Assembly (NCBI GenBank): GCA_020830965.2
Contig: JACCFC020000021.1
Coordinates: 1-57,269, forward strand
Direction of reading: 5' to 3'
Length of the DNA stretch: 57,269 bases
From: Neisseriaceae bacterium TC5R-5
Lineage (GTDB): Bacteria > Pseudomonadota > Gammaproteobacteria > Burkholderiales > Chromobacteriaceae
The notes under the pieces are model-generated. The model searched no databases. It was not told where the DNA came from and saw nothing but the letters and a program-made list of their open reading frames with translations. Each line of letters starts with the position of its first letter. Position 1 is the first letter of the stretch. The translations under genes were made by a program, and so were the position numbers. Positions 15,291-24,599 of this stretch are shown piece after piece.

Positions 15291-16586
15291 TTATCTTGAC
15301 TCCGTTACTACCCATAGCACCATCAGTGCCGGTAGCAAGACTAGGTTTTTTGCCAGCCCACCTAGCTGGTCTAGCCAGAGGGCAGGTATTAAGCAGCCAA
15401 AGCTCAGTGTATAGGTCAGTAATAGCAGCAGCATGCACACAATCGCTGCGCGTGGGCGGTAATTGCTCAGCAGCCATAGCCCTAGCAATAGATCCACTAT
15501 GGCACCGGCGCGTGCCAGCCATACCGGCTGGGCATATTCCAGCAAGGAGCCGCTAACCAAGTGTTGGATGGTGCTGGTGGGCGTGAGCAAACCTGCCCAG
15601 GCGGACAGCAGCCAGAGCAGTACCACGGTCAGGCGCAATAGAGGGGCCAGAAAATATAACTGGGCCTGCCAGCGATCTTGCACCTGGCTGGGGTGGGTGG
15701 CTAATACCTGGTCTAAAGAGTGTGCTTCGACCCCGAAAGCCGCCTGCACTTCGTTGGCGGCTTGTGCTTGAGTGAGGTTGCCGCGTTGCAGCATACGCCA
15801 CATGGTCGCGCCCAACGGGCCACGCCCTAGCTTTTCGCCAAGCGCCACGGTACCGGAAACTAGCGCGGTTGGCAGATGCAGTGTGTAGCGGCTTGGCACG
15901 CGCAGCCAGTCACGCCAGGATTGCTGATAATCCTGCAAAGTGATGGCCTGTGGGCCGCCTACTTCGAACAGGCCACCGTTATTGCTCTGTATCGCTGCAA
16001 GCACAATCGCGGCTAGATCCTCTGCAGCCAGCGGTTGTAGTTGCCACTGGGCCTTACCGGGGAGTAGTTGCAGGCCAGGCAGGGCTGCCATGGCACGTAG
16101 TAGCGAAGTGCCACCATAAGAGCCGGAGGTGGCGTATACCACCGAGGGTCGCAATACTACGGCGTTTAGCGGCAGCGCGAGCAAGGCGTCATCAAAGCGA
16201 TGCTTGGAGGCGATAAATTCGCCATCTTCCGGAGAGCCCAGCGCTGAAATCTGAATAAATCGTTTCCCCCCGCTGGCGACACAGGCCTGTGCCAGTGCTA
16301 AGGGCGCGGTAAGGTGAATGGTTGCAAAGTGTTGCTGAGCCGTTTCGCGCAGAATACCGGCGACATTGACGACCGCATCCACATCGTTCAACAAAGGCAG
16401 CCAGTCGGCGGGATCGAGCATGTGGCCAAAATCGCAGGCGCGTTCATCCGCAGCCAGTGTCTGGCCTTTATTGCGTACGGCGAGTATGACGCGCCAACCC
16501 TGGCGGCGTAGTGCGGCAACGATATAGCCGCCGATGAAGCCATGAGCACCGGTGACCAAGATGGTTTTATTGTGTTTGGAGGACAT
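15291..16586 (-). CDS. NAD-dependent epimerase/SDR fused to a DoxX-like membrane domain
   Basis: 431 residues. The first 290 or so form an atypical short-chain dehydrogenase with the Rossmann motif TGAHGFIGG near the N-terminus, similar to NDUFA9-like NAD(P)-binding proteins. The last 130 residues hold four hydrophobic helices of the DoxX-like type. The substrate is unknown; redox work at the membrane is a fair inference. The frame stays open upstream to 16667, but the stretch before MSSKHNKTILVTG looks unlike the family, so I place the start at 16586, though no strong ribosome site is visible. The stop abuts the DUF2269 start. Confidence 0.85.
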   Translation of the reverse strand: MSSKHNKTILVTGAHGFIGGYIVAALRRQGWRVILAVRNKGQTLAADERACDFGHMLDPADWLPLLNDVDAVVNVAGILRETAQQHFATIHLTAPLALAQACVASGGKRFIQISALGSPEDGEFIASKHRFDDALLALPLNAVVLRPSVVYATSGSYGGTSLLRAMAALPGLQLLPGKAQWQLQPLAAEDLAAIVLAAIQSNNGGLFEVGGPQAITLQDYQQSWRDWLRVPSRYTLHLPTALVSGTVALGEKLGRGPLGATMWRMLQRGNLTQAQAANEVQAAFGVEAHSLDQVLATHPSQVQDRWQAQLYFLAPLLRLTVVLLWLLSAWAGLLTPTSTIQHLVSGSLLEYAQPVWLARAGAIVDLLLGLWLLSNYRPRAAIVCMLLLLLTYTLSFGCLIPALWLDQLGGLAKNLVLLPALMVLWVVTESR

Positions 16587-16978
16587 GATGAGGTTTAGAG
16601 GGGAGGCAGAGATGGCGGCGATTTTAGCACTTCCTACTTTAATGTTCTTAGCCGTGCTCATTCTCAAAGAAACTTTTGTGTAGGCAAGGAGTCAATCTGT
16701 CGCTCAGCGACATTGGCCTATTTTCTCGACGACACAAAAATTTAGATGAAATGGCAGTCGTGACGGTGAAAGATAATCCGAGCAATACAGGTGAATTTGA
16801 TTATGTAGAGTTTTTTCTATGTTTCAGCTGCGCTTGTATAAGGTCTATCTGTTGTTGGTTCAATAAATTTGAACATGTTGCCCGGATAATTTAGCTATTA
16901 ATTAAGCACCGGTATCTTTTATGATTCGGCCTCTATTTTTAGGTGTGAACTGATTTAGTAACACATTAGGATTTATTT
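16587..16978. other. Gene-free divergent control region
   Basis: About 390 bases between the leftward SDR-DoxX gene and the rightward cytochrome b561 gene. It becomes AT-rich towards the b561 start. A short perfect palindrome, TGTCGCT-C-AGCGACA, lies at 16698-16712. A 72-codon frame at 16676-16894 has no recognisable content. I see no clear operator or riboswitch. Confidence 0.4.
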
Positions 16979-17524
16979 ATGCAAAAATACAGTTCAGTAC
17001 AAATGGCGCTGCATTGGTTAATAGCGGCTTTTATCGTTAGTGTTTTGATTATTGGTTGGTATTTTAATTCTATTGAAATTACCTCACCAGCTACTTTTAA
17101 ATTAAAAGCAGCACTGATTGCCTGGCATAAGTGGTTAGGTATAGGCATATTATTATTAGTGTTTATTCGTATTCTGTGGCGTATTTGGCGTGGTGTTCCA
17201 CATTCATTGCCAGGACAGCCTAAATGGCAGCTTAAAATCGCTGCGTTTACACATTTACTGCTTTATATGCTGATGTTTGCTATGCCTCTGATAGGGTGGT
17301 TAATGAGTTCAGCCAAAGGTTATCCCGTGGTGTGGTTTAATTTAGTACAGTTGCCAGATTTGGTGAGCAAAAACGAGTCCTTGGGTAAGGTTTTGGCTTC
17401 GCTTCACAGTGTATTGGCTTATGTGCTGGTTGCTTTGCTTATATTGCACGCCTTGGCAGCACTTAAACATCACTTAATTGATCGTGATGATACTCTGAAA
17501 AGAATGTTGCCATTTAGTAAATAA
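16979..17524 (+). CDS. Cytochrome b561 (YceJ-like), YceI-linked
   Basis: 181 residues, four membrane helices, with His12, His50, His143 and His157 at the expected heme-ligand positions. It begins an operon with two YceI genes, matching the yceJ-yceI arrangement of E. coli. The family transfers electrons to or from quinones. AGGA precedes the ATG by seven bases. It is the second b561 in the window; the one at 303-848 is tied to a peroxidase. Confidence 0.9.
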   Translation: MQKYSSVQMALHWLIAAFIVSVLIIGWYFNSIEITSPATFKLKAALIAWHKWLGIGILLLVFIRILWRIWRGVPHSLPGQPKWQLKIAAFTHLLLYMLMFAMPLIGWLMSSAKGYPVVWFNLVQLPDLVSKNESLGKVLASLHSVLAYVLVALLILHALAALKHHLIDRDDTLKRMLPFSK

Positions 17525-17541
17525 CAAGATGAGATATTAAT

Positions 17542-18090
17542 ATGAAACTAACTTTTTTATGTTTTGCTGCTTTATTAATGACTAGCTCGGTTATGGCTGC
17601 GCAAACACTGAATGTTAAAAAAAGTTCTTTGGGGTTTACTTTTGCGCAAATGAAGGTACCAACCCAAGGTAGTTTTAAGAGCTTTGCTGCCAATATCAAT
17701 TTTGATCCGGCCAAGCCGGAGGCAACTAAAGCTGTGTTTACCGTTGATTTAGCGAGTGTTGATGTGAGCAGTAATGATGGTAATTCCACCGTTAAGGGCA
17801 AAGCTTTTTTTGATATTGCCCGCACACCGAAGGCTGTGTTTACAGCCAAATCAGTGAAAGCGCTGGGTGCAGGTAAGTTCGAGGCACGAGGTACATTGAA
17901 TATTAAGGGTATCAGTCGCGATGTGGTTTCTCAATTTACGGCCAAGACCGTAGGTGCAGAAACAACTTTGCAGGGTAGTTTTCCTTTGCAACGTTTGCAG
18001 TTTAAGGTGGGTGATGGTGCTTGGGATGATGTCGAGGCCATTGCCGATTTGGTGACAGTGAAGTACAACTTTGTTTTGTCCGGTAAGTAA
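17542..18090 (+). CDS. YceI-family periplasmic protein, first of two
   Basis: 182 residues with a clear Sec signal peptide (about 1-20, ending MAAQ). The rest is a YceI-type beta-barrel (lipocalin-like) of the kind that binds isoprenoid or quinone-like lipids. It is the more divergent of the pair: it starts the mature part with LNVKKSSLGFTFAQMKVP and lacks the usual His-rich opening. It follows the b561 gene by 17 bases and precedes the second YceI gene by 32. Confidence 0.88.
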   Translation: MKLTFLCFAALLMTSSVMAAQTLNVKKSSLGFTFAQMKVPTQGSFKSFAANINFDPAKPEATKAVFTVDLASVDVSSNDGNSTVKGKAFFDIARTPKAVFTAKSVKALGAGKFEARGTLNIKGISRDVVSQFTAKTVGAETTLQGSFPLQRLQFKVGDGAWDDVEAIADLVTVKYNFVLSGK

Positions 18091-18122
18091 CGGTTCTGAG
18101 TATTTTTTATGGAGAGTGTGTA

Positions 18123-18704
18123 ATGACCATCAAGGTAAAATCGCTGTTAACGGCTGCTGTATTATTTGCTTTAGGCGCTAGTGTTCAGGCTGCACCCGAA
18201 ACTTATGTGGTTGATAACTCCCATACCCATGCCGCTTATTCTTTGAGTCATATGGGTTTTTCTACGCTGAGTGGTCGTTTTAATGAGACAACGGGTACAG
18301 TTGTCTTGGATAGGGCTAATAAGAAGGGTTCTGTTGATATCGTTATCAAAACAGCCAGCCAGGATAGTGGCTGGGCAGCGCGTGATAAGCATATCGCTAG
18401 CGAAGATTTTTTGAATGTCCAAAAATTCCCTACGATTACTTTTAAGTCTGATAAATTTCATTTCAATGGCGACAAGCTAACATCAGTAGATGGCTCCTTG
18501 ACTGTGCATGGTGTCAGCAAGCCAGTGACTTTAGCCGTCACTAATTTTAAATGTGTTGATTCACATCCTATGGCGAAGAAGCCATGGTGTGGCGCTGATG
18601 CTACTGCAACGATTAAACGTAGTGATTTTGGCGTGGCCGGCTATGTTCCTGCTGTTGGTGATGAGATGAAGCTGGTTATTGCGATTGAGGCTGGTAAGAA
18701 GTAA
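18123..18704 (+). CDS. YceI-family periplasmic protein, second of two
   Basis: 193 residues: Sec signal peptide (about 1-23, ending VQAA), then a canonical YceI domain beginning YVVDNSHTHAAYSLSHMGFS and containing KFPTITFKSDKF and the VHGVSKPVTL strand. Members bind a polyprenyl or quinone lipid in a long beta-barrel. It ends the b561-YceI-YceI operon and is followed at once by a strong terminator. GGAGAG lies six bases or so before the ATG. Confidence 0.93.
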   Translation: MTIKVKSLLTAAVLFALGASVQAAPETYVVDNSHTHAAYSLSHMGFSTLSGRFNETTGTVVLDRANKKGSVDIVIKTASQDSGWAARDKHIASEDFLNVQKFPTITFKSDKFHFNGDKLTSVDGSLTVHGVSKPVTLAVTNFKCVDSHPMAKKPWCGADATATIKRSDFGVAGYVPAVGDEMKLVIAIEAGKK

Positions 18705-18720
18705 TTAGTCCCCTCATATA

Positions 18721-18758
18721 AAAACCCCCGCTACACGGTTGTAGCGGGGGTTTTTTTT
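18721..18758. terminator. Rho-independent terminator, probably bidirectional
   Basis: AAAACCCCCGCTAC (18721-18734) pairs with GTAGCGGGGG followed by eight T (18741-18758), loop ACGGTT. It sits between the convergent YceI operon and the DUF484 gene. The A-run on the left makes it usable on both strands. Confidence 0.92.
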
Positions 18759-18768
18759 GTGAGTTTGT

Positions 18769-19455
18769 TCAGGAAAGGCTATGCGCTGCTGTTGTTGCAG
18801 TAGTGCTTGGTGTTAAGACGCGGCTTAGAGCGCTGGAGATCAGTTCACCTATTTGCGTTAAATAGTGCGTGTGGTTATCGAAGGTAAAACGCTGTGGGTC
18901 GTCGGTGGCCAGTACCATGATGCCGAATACCTGCTGGTGCTGATCACGCAGGGCCAATTGGGCAAAAGATTGTAAGACCGGCAGGGCGGGAAACCAGCTG
19001 AGCACTTCATCGTTAACATAAGGTCCGCAGTAAGGTGTGGCCAGGTTTTTGCTCAGGGCGATGATGTTGGCTTGTGGGCGATAGCATTCGGCGAGATCTT
19101 CACTTGCCGGATGGCATAAGCGTATTGCCAGCCGATTCAAAGCAAAATCACGGGCGAAACATTGTTCTAAAGCACTGCAGATGGCTTTGGCAGTGTGGCA
19201 ACTTTGCAGGGCTAGTGAAAGTTGGTGAATATTATTGATGATGAGATCATTGGCTTCCCCATGCTGTAGTAGTTGTTGCAGGCGAGCGCTCAGTTGGCGG
19301 TTGTGGTCTTTTAAATCCAGCAATTGGCGTTCAATCAGGGAAACCACCCCCCGTTGCTGTTGGGTATGTCCCACGTTTAAACCGAGGCGCTCGGCATGGT
19401 GAGCCAGAAAGTCTGGGTGCTGTTCTAAAAAAGCTAAGACCTCATCATCTTGCAT
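18769..19455 (-). CDS. DUF484-family protein
   Basis: 228 residues. DUF484 proteins have a short helical N-terminus (DDEVLAFLEQHPDFLAHHAERL is typical) and a GAF-like C-terminal half, here around FGIMVLATDDPQRF. The function is unknown. In many proteobacteria the order is dapF-DUF484-xerC; here dapF precedes it on the same strand with a 30-base gap, but xerC does not follow, because the terminator at 18721-18758 comes next. Confidence 0.9.
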   Translation of the reverse strand: MQDDEVLAFLEQHPDFLAHHAERLGLNVGHTQQQRGVVSLIERQLLDLKDHNRQLSARLQQLLQHGEANDLIINNIHQLSLALQSCHTAKAICSALEQCFARDFALNRLAIRLCHPASEDLAECYRPQANIIALSKNLATPYCGPYVNDEVLSWFPALPVLQSFAQLALRDQHQQVFGIMVLATDDPQRFTFDNHTHYLTQIGELISSALSRVLTPSTTATTAAHSLS

Positions 19456-19485
19456 GACTACTTCTCCGCGGTTGATTTTGATGGT

Positions 19486-20316
19486 TCAGATAGAAACTTC
19501 ACCTTGAAATACGGTGATGGCGGGGCCGGTCATCATCACTTCTTCCCCTGCCCCTAGCCAACTGATCGTTAAGTCGCCACCACGCGTATGCACCACTACG
19601 CTGTTATCGAGTAGACCACGGCGAATACCGGCTACCACGGCAGCACAAGCGCCGGTGCCGCAAGCCAGAGTTTCCCCGGCTGCCCGTTCAAATACCCGTA
19701 GTTGGATTTCCTGGCGCGAGATGATTTGCATGAAACCAGCATTCACGCGTTGTGGGAAGCGTGGGTGTTGTTCAATAGCCGCCCCCTGTGTTAGCACCGG
19801 AGCCTGATGGATGTCGGTGACCACTTGTACTGCATGAGGATTGCCCATGGAAACAACGGAAATTTCCACCTGATCATCGCCGAGTTCCAGTAGATGGCAG
19901 ATGGCTTCTGCATCGGCATCGAAAGGAATGGCTGCCGGTTCAAATCGGGGAATACCCATATTCACTTTGGCCTGACCATCGTGCTGATATTCCGGCACAA
20001 TGACTCCCTTAGCGGTTTCTACTCGAATTTTTTGTTTGTTGGTTAGCTCTTGCTCATAGACAAACCTGGCAAAGCAGCGCGCACCATTGCCGCATTGTTC
20101 GACTTCTCCACCGTCATTATTGAAAATACGATAACGGAAATCGTTGCCTGGATGGTGTGGCATTTCGACGAGTAATAGCTGATCAAAGCCGATGCCAAAG
20201 TGGCGATTGCCCAAGAGGCGGATTTGTTCGGGAGTGAGGGTAATGGGCTGTTTGGTGCCATCTATCACCATAAAGTCATTACCCAGGCCGTGCATTTTAG
20301 TGAATTTAAGTTGCAT
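19486..20316 (-). CDS. dapF: Diaminopimelate epimerase DapF
   Basis: 276 residues, full length. It interconverts LL- and meso-diaminopimelate, the last step before meso-DAP goes into lysine and peptidoglycan. The two catalytic cysteines are in [11 protein letters not shown] (Cys75) and LACGTGAC (Cys219), each at the start of the corresponding half of the pseudo-symmetric fold. The N-terminus [12 protein letters not shown] is typical. It precedes the DUF484 gene on the same strand. Confidence 0.97.
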   Translation of the reverse strand: MQLKFTKMHGLGNDFMVIDGTKQPITLTPEQIRLLGNRHFGIGFDQLLLVEMPHHPGNDFRYRIFNNDGGEVEQCGNGARCFARFVYEQELTNKQKIRVETAKGVIVPEYQHDGQAKVNMGIPRFEPAAIPFDADAEAICHLLELGDDQVEISVVSMGNPHAVQVVTDIHQAPVLTQGAAIEQHPRFPQRVNAGFMQIISRQEIQLRVFERAAGETLACGTGACAAVVAGIRRGLLDNSVVVHTRGGDLTISWLGAGEEVMMTGPAITVFQGEVSI

Positions 20317-20436
20317 GATGTGTTGATTGCGCGCGTGCTGGAGCGCGGTATTAAGTCGTTTTTATGGATAAGTGGCAGGTTAGCATAGTGCCGCCAGATA
20401 TTCACGATGAATGCAGCTAATCATGGGGGAGGGTGT

Positions 20437-21327
20437 ATGGAGATTTATCAACTGCGGACTTTTGTTACCGTGGCGCAGCAAGGTCATTTGACTCAGGCTG
20501 CTGAATTACTACATCTGTCACAACCGGCAGTTACCGCGCAGATTAAGGCTTTGGAGGAGGAGGTCGCCATGCAGCTGTTTGAGCGCACGGCCGGCGGAGT
20601 GACCTTGACGCGAGTGGGACAGGAGTTACTGCCCAAGGCGCAGGCGATTCTGGCGGCTAGCAGAGATATCCTGCATCATGCCCGTGAATTAAAGGGGCAG
20701 GTGGCCACTAAAGCCAAGATAGGGATATCGCTGCCGCCAGAAATTCTACGACTAGGCCCTTGGGTTGCTGCTTTGCTTGCCACGCATCCATTGCTGGAAG
20801 TGCAGTTGCAGACTGCGTTGACGGTAGATGTGTTGAATGCCGTGCGTAAAAAAGAGTTAGATGCCGGCTTTTATCTAGGTAAAAACCCTTATAGCAATGT
20901 CCACACGCTTAAGTTGGCCGAGTTGCCATTACGTATAGTTTTTCCCTCGGCCTGGGCGGCCAAGGTGCAGGCAGGGCAACTGAAAGAGTTGGGCAAGCTA
21001 CCTTGGGTAGTTTTTTCACAGTTTTGCAGTCTATCGAAAATTACTAATGAGTTGTGGCGTGAGCTGAATATCTCGCCAAAAAGAGTGGTCGAAGCGGATA
21101 GTTTGGCGATAAGCCTGGAGTTAGTCGCTGCTGGAGTAGGGGTGGCGTTGGTACGCGAAGAGGAGGCGTTAAGCTGGGCGCGTACAAGTAGGTTGACAGT
21201 GATGCCAGATGTGCGCAAATTGGCGGAACTGCAGTTTGTGTATTCGGTAGATCGGGTAGGAGATCCAGTATTGGAAGTCTTGTTGCAGAGCCTATCAGTG
21301 ATTTGGCAAATGGAACCCAACAAATAA
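20437..21327 (+). CDS. LysR-family transcriptional regulator
   Basis: 296 residues. The winged helix-turn-helix at the N-terminus is clear (IYQLRTFVTVAQQGHLTQAA, then LSQPAVTAQIKALE), followed by the two-lobed inducer-binding domain. An upstream ATG at 20407 adds ten residues, but GGGGGAGGG lies just before ATG 20437, which also gives the family-typical MEIYQLRTF start. It is divergent from dapF, with 120 bases between them. The next gene's ribosome site overlaps its stop codon, so the two are probably coupled. The inducer is unknown. Confidence 0.93.
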   Translation: MEIYQLRTFVTVAQQGHLTQAAELLHLSQPAVTAQIKALEEEVAMQLFERTAGGVTLTRVGQELLPKAQAILAASRDILHHARELKGQVATKAKIGISLPPEILRLGPWVAALLATHPLLEVQLQTALTVDVLNAVRKKELDAGFYLGKNPYSNVHTLKLAELPLRIVFPSAWAAKVQAGQLKELGKLPWVVFSQFCSLSKITNELWRELNISPKRVVEADSLAISLELVAAGVGVALVREEEALSWARTSRLTVMPDVRKLAELQFVYSVDRVGDPVLEVLLQSLSVIWQMEPNK

Positions 21328-21337
21328 AGGAGGCCGT

Positions 21338-21808
21338 ATGGCCAAAGATTGGTTTACAGGGGTGGTGGAGACATATTGTCAGGTGATGGAGCGTGGGCAG
21401 CGTCGTTTGCTGGATGCTCAGCAGGAGGCTTGTTTGAGCTGGGTGACGATGATGTTGCCGAATAATAAACCCTGGTCGGAGGGTGAGGCGCAACGTCGGG
21501 TTGAGGGTAGCTTGCTGATGGGGGCCAGTTTGGTGCAGGCACAAGCAGATACACAGCGCGATTTCATGTTGCTGATGGAAAAGCTGTTTAACGAGGCTGG
21601 ACGGAGTATGCAGCACCAACTGGCTGAGGCCGGCGATCACCCTTCGGTGGAGGCGATGAGTCAGGCTTGTGAAATTGCTTGTTTATCGGGTTCGGCAATG
21701 TCGAAGTTATCGCGGCAAGTTGGGCATTTCGCCGCAACCAGTTTGTCTTCCACCCCCTTGCGTGCAGCATGTGATGTAGGCAGGGTGTGGAAGCAGCAAA
21801 AACCCTGA
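21338..21808 (+). CDS. Hypothetical helical protein, weakly phasin-like
   Basis: 156 residues, largely amphipathic helix, without signal peptide or membrane segment. The size, the helical character and the N-terminal stretch WFTGVVETYCQVMERGQRRLLDAQQ recall phasin-type proteins, but I do not see a decisive motif. AAAGGAGG (21326-21333) overlaps the stop of the LysR gene and precedes the ATG by four bases, a very strong site suggesting high expression and coupling to the regulator. Confidence 0.7.
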   Translation: MAKDWFTGVVETYCQVMERGQRRLLDAQQEACLSWVTMMLPNNKPWSEGEAQRRVEGSLLMGASLVQAQADTQRDFMLLMEKLFNEAGRSMQHQLAEAGDHPSVEAMSQACEIACLSGSAMSKLSRQVGHFAATSLSSTPLRAACDVGRVWKQQKP

Positions 21809-21854
21809 TTTTAATCTGGTATTTATTTTAGGCCGCTCCGATTAGAATCGGGGC

Positions 21855-23321
21855 ATGAAACCTTTTCTTTCCCTGTCGTTTGGTCAGCGTTATCAAACCT
21901 TACCGCCTGCTTGTTATCAGCGAGTTTCTCCTACCCCCTTATCTGAGCCTTATCCGGTTGTGATTAATGAAGCGCTATGCGCGCAACTGGGCCTGGAGCC
22001 AGCCTCTTTGCTGCAGCCTGCCGCCGTGGCGGTGCTGGCGGGCTGTCGGCTGACTGAGGGCATGCAGCCATTAGCGGCCTTGTATTCCGGCCATCAATTT
22101 GGTGTGTATGTGCCGCAGCTTGGAGATGGTCGGGCCTTATTGCTGGGCGATACGCAGGCTGAAGATGGCACGGTCTGGGAATGGCAGTTGAAAGGGGCCG
22201 GCCCGACACCGTTTTCACGCAGTGGTGATGGCCGCGCGGTCTTGCGTTCCAGCATCCGTGAATACTTATGTTCCGAAGCGATGCACGGCTTGGGCATTCC
22301 GACTACCCGTGCTTTGGCCATTATGGGGTCGGATGAAGCAATCTACCGCGAAACGGTGGAAACGGCCGCCGTCGTCACCCGGCTAGCGGAGAGTTTTATC
22401 CGCTTTGGCAGCTTTGAGGTGTTTTATCACCGTGGGCAGCATGATCTGCTGCGCGAGTTGGCCGATTATGTGATTCGTCAGCATTACCCTCTATGTGCTG
22501 AATCTGCTCAGCCTTATCAGGCTTTATTCACTGAGATTTGTCGTCGTACTGCCTTGCTCATGGCCGATTGGCAGGCGGTGGGCTTTTGTCATGGCGTTAT
22601 GAATACCGACAATATGTCGATTCTTGGTCTGACCTTGGACTACGGCCCATTCGGTTTTCTTGATGGTTTTGACGCGGGCCATATCTGTAACCATTCCGAT
22701 CACCGTGGGCGCTATGCCTATCAGCAGCAAGCGCAGATCGCCTTGTGGAATCTGCATTGTCTGGCGTCGGCGTTTCTGCCCTTGGTGGCTGAGGATGTCT
22801 TACTGGCTGCTCTGCAGGAGTATCGTCACCATTTTGAGCAGGCTTATTTACAGCGTATGCGTGCAAAACTGGGTTTGCAGCAGGCGGAGGCAGAAGATGG
22901 TGAGTTGATTAGCGCGCTATTGCTGCTGCTGCATGCCCAGCATACCGATTTCACGTTGTTTTTCCGTCGTCTGGCGGATTTCCCTCTAGTAGCGGGTGGT
23001 GTCGAGGCAGTGCGGGATTTAGTGATTGATCGTGATTTATTTGATCAGTGGGCGTTACATTATCGCCAGCGTTTGCAACTGGAAAACAGCGTGGATGGCG
23101 AGCGTCGAATCCGCATGCAGCAGGTGAACCCCAAATATATATTGCGTAATCATCTGGCAGAAACCGCTATTCGACAGGCGGTAGAGCACAGCGATTACAG
23201 CGAAATTAACCGTTTGCAGCGCTGCTTGCAGCAGCCTTTTGCCGAGCAGCCGGAGTTTGAGGCGTATGCCGGTTTGCCACCTGATTGGGCGAGTAGCCTG
23301 AGCGTCAGTTGTTCTAGTTGA
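21855..23321 (+). CDS. selO: Protein adenylyltransferase SelO (YdiU)
   Basis: 488 residues, normal for bacterial SelO, a pseudokinase-fold enzyme that transfers AMP from ATP to Ser, Thr or Tyr of target proteins and is linked to oxidative-stress control. Signature stretches are [19 protein letters not shown], the catalytic-loop-like HGVMNTDN, and DYGPFGFLD in place of DFG. The C-terminus ends VSCSS: Cys stands where some eukaryotic members carry selenocysteine. The gene is convergent with ldcA, with only 16 bases between them. Confidence 0.96.
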   Translation: MKPFLSLSFGQRYQTLPPACYQRVSPTPLSEPYPVVINEALCAQLGLEPASLLQPAAVAVLAGCRLTEGMQPLAALYSGHQFGVYVPQLGDGRALLLGDTQAEDGTVWEWQLKGAGPTPFSRSGDGRAVLRSSIREYLCSEAMHGLGIPTTRALAIMGSDEAIYRETVETAAVVTRLAESFIRFGSFEVFYHRGQHDLLRELADYVIRQHYPLCAESAQPYQALFTEICRRTALLMADWQAVGFCHGVMNTDNMSILGLTLDYGPFGFLDGFDAGHICNHSDHRGRYAYQQQAQIALWNLHCLASAFLPLVAEDVLLAALQEYRHHFEQAYLQRMRAKLGLQQAEAEDGELISALLLLLHAQHTDFTLFFRRLADFPLVAGGVEAVRDLVIDRDLFDQWALHYRQRLQLENSVDGERRIRMQQVNPKYILRNHLAETAIRQAVEHSDYSEINRLQRCLQQPFAEQPEFEAYAGLPPDWASSLSVSCSS

Positions 23322-23337
23322 GGCTCAGGCTATTGAT

Positions 23338-24444
23338 TTACATCTGCAGCGCTTCGGCTTGCAGATGAGTAGCATTGACGGTGGGGTAGCCTTCAAAGTG
23401 CAGGGTTAAGCCCTCTGGCCCGGCCTGATATTGTGCCGGGAAGCCAAGCGGCAAGGTGGTTTTGTCCCGAATATGGCCGAAGGGGATGCCGGTGAGTACC
23501 GGGATGCCGGTCAGGTAGCGGATCTCATTGATGACGGTGTCCAGATTGTAGAACTCATCATAGCTGTCCTGTTGGCCATTCATATTGAAGTTGCCCAGCA
23601 AAATGGCGCTTTGTTGCTTGAGAATACCGGCCTGATGCAGCTGGAGCAACATGCGTTCAATTCGGTAAGTGGCTTCGCCTACATCTTCCAGAAATAACAG
23701 CCCGCCCTTGATCGCCGGCAGATAAGGGGTGCCTACCAAGCTGCTGAGGACACTTAAATTGCCGCCCCAGAAAATACCTTCGCCACGAGAGGGCTGTTGG
23801 GGAACGTCGACGAATAGACGTCGATTCGGGGTAGTCGTTACCGAAAAAAACTCGTTCATGCTAAAGCTGCTGCTTGGCTTGGCGCCAAAATCACCCAGCA
23901 TCGGGCCAGCAAAGCTGCCGACCTGGCCTTGGGCTAATAAGGCCAGTTGAATGGCGCTAAAGTCGCTATAGCCAATCAGCAGGCTGCCGGACTCTTTTAA
24001 CATCGGGCACAGCTTGCGGTAGTTGATATTGGGCAGTAGCCGCGCTGCGCCGTAACCACCGCGAATAGCCAGGATGATTTCCGGCAGCTTTTCGCGCTCA
24101 AGCAACTGGTGAAGATCGTTCAGGCGCTGGCCATCGGTACCGGCAAAACGCTGAAAACGACGTTGTGTAGCCTCGATATTCTGCACGCTATAACCCGTTT
24201 GACTCAGGCGCTCAATCGCCAGGTCTATCTGGGCGCTATTGTTGATAAAACCGGAACAGGCCGCCAGGTAGAGCGTGCTGCCGGCGCCGGTGACCGGTGG
24301 CAGAGTTGAGGGTGATGAAGGTGGCAGGGTAGTGGAGTCGTGGTTTTCTACCATGGTGGTACATCCTTGCAAGAGTCCTGCTCCGATACCGAATGCACCC
24401 AGCTGGAGTAGTTGTCGGCGGGAGAGATCGGGGTTTGGGATCAT
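23338..24444 (-). CDS. ldcA: LD-carboxypeptidase (S66 family), predicted Tat-exported lipoprotein
   Basis: 368 residues. The S66 fold carries the nucleophile in LLIGYSDFSA (Ser160), the Glu in FLEDVGE and the His in GIPFGHIRDK. It should remove the terminal D-Ala from muropeptide tetrapeptides. The N-terminus differs from cytoplasmic E. coli LdcA: LSRRQLLQLG (twin Arg 9-10) followed by a hydrophobic stretch and LLQGC (Cys28) is a Tat signal with a lipobox. A Ser/Thr/Pro linker (38-55) follows. A periplasmic, membrane-tethered enzyme is therefore likely. An exported LdcA is known from Neisseria. Confidence 0.9.
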   Translation of the reverse strand: MIPNPDLSRRQLLQLGAFGIGAGLLQGCTTMVENHDSTTLPPSSPSTLPPVTGAGSTLYLAACSGFINNSAQIDLAIERLSQTGYSVQNIEATQRRFQRFAGTDGQRLNDLHQLLEREKLPEIILAIRGGYGAARLLPNINYRKLCPMLKESGSLLIGYSDFSAIQLALLAQGQVGSFAGPMLGDFGAKPSSSFSMNEFFSVTTTPNRRLFVDVPQQPSRGEGIFWGGNLSVLSSLVGTPYLPAIKGGLLFLEDVGEATYRIERMLLQLHQAGILKQQSAILLGNFNMNGQQDSYDEFYNLDTVINEIRYLTGIPVLTGIPFGHIRDKTTLPLGFPAQYQAGPEGLTLHFEGYPTVNATHLQAEALQM

Positions 24445-24521
24445 TAAATCGATGAATGATGGAGTCTGAAAGTGCTTCTAAGTATACGAGAAAATGCGGT
24501 GTGGTTTTTTTTATCGTGATA

Positions 24522-24547
24522 CCTCAGCCGCCAGATGGCTGCTGAGG
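24522..24547. repeat. Stable hairpin between the parvulin and ldcA genes
   Basis: CCTCAGC and GCTGAGG form the outer stem and GCCA/TGGC the inner one, with one mismatch and a two-base loop. It lies downstream of the leftward parvulin gene. The nearby T-run (24504-24512) is on the wrong side for the leftward genes, so I do not call a terminator. Confidence 0.4.
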
Positions 24548-24599
24548 TTAAGGCCATCCCCATCAGGCAGGGGGTAGGCTAAATGGTGTAGCGATCTGC

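Noticed and set aside
16676-16894. 72-codon open frame between the SDR-DoxX and b561 genes
   Set aside because: Cys- and Phe-rich tail, no ribosome site and no known family; it lies in a divergent promoter region.
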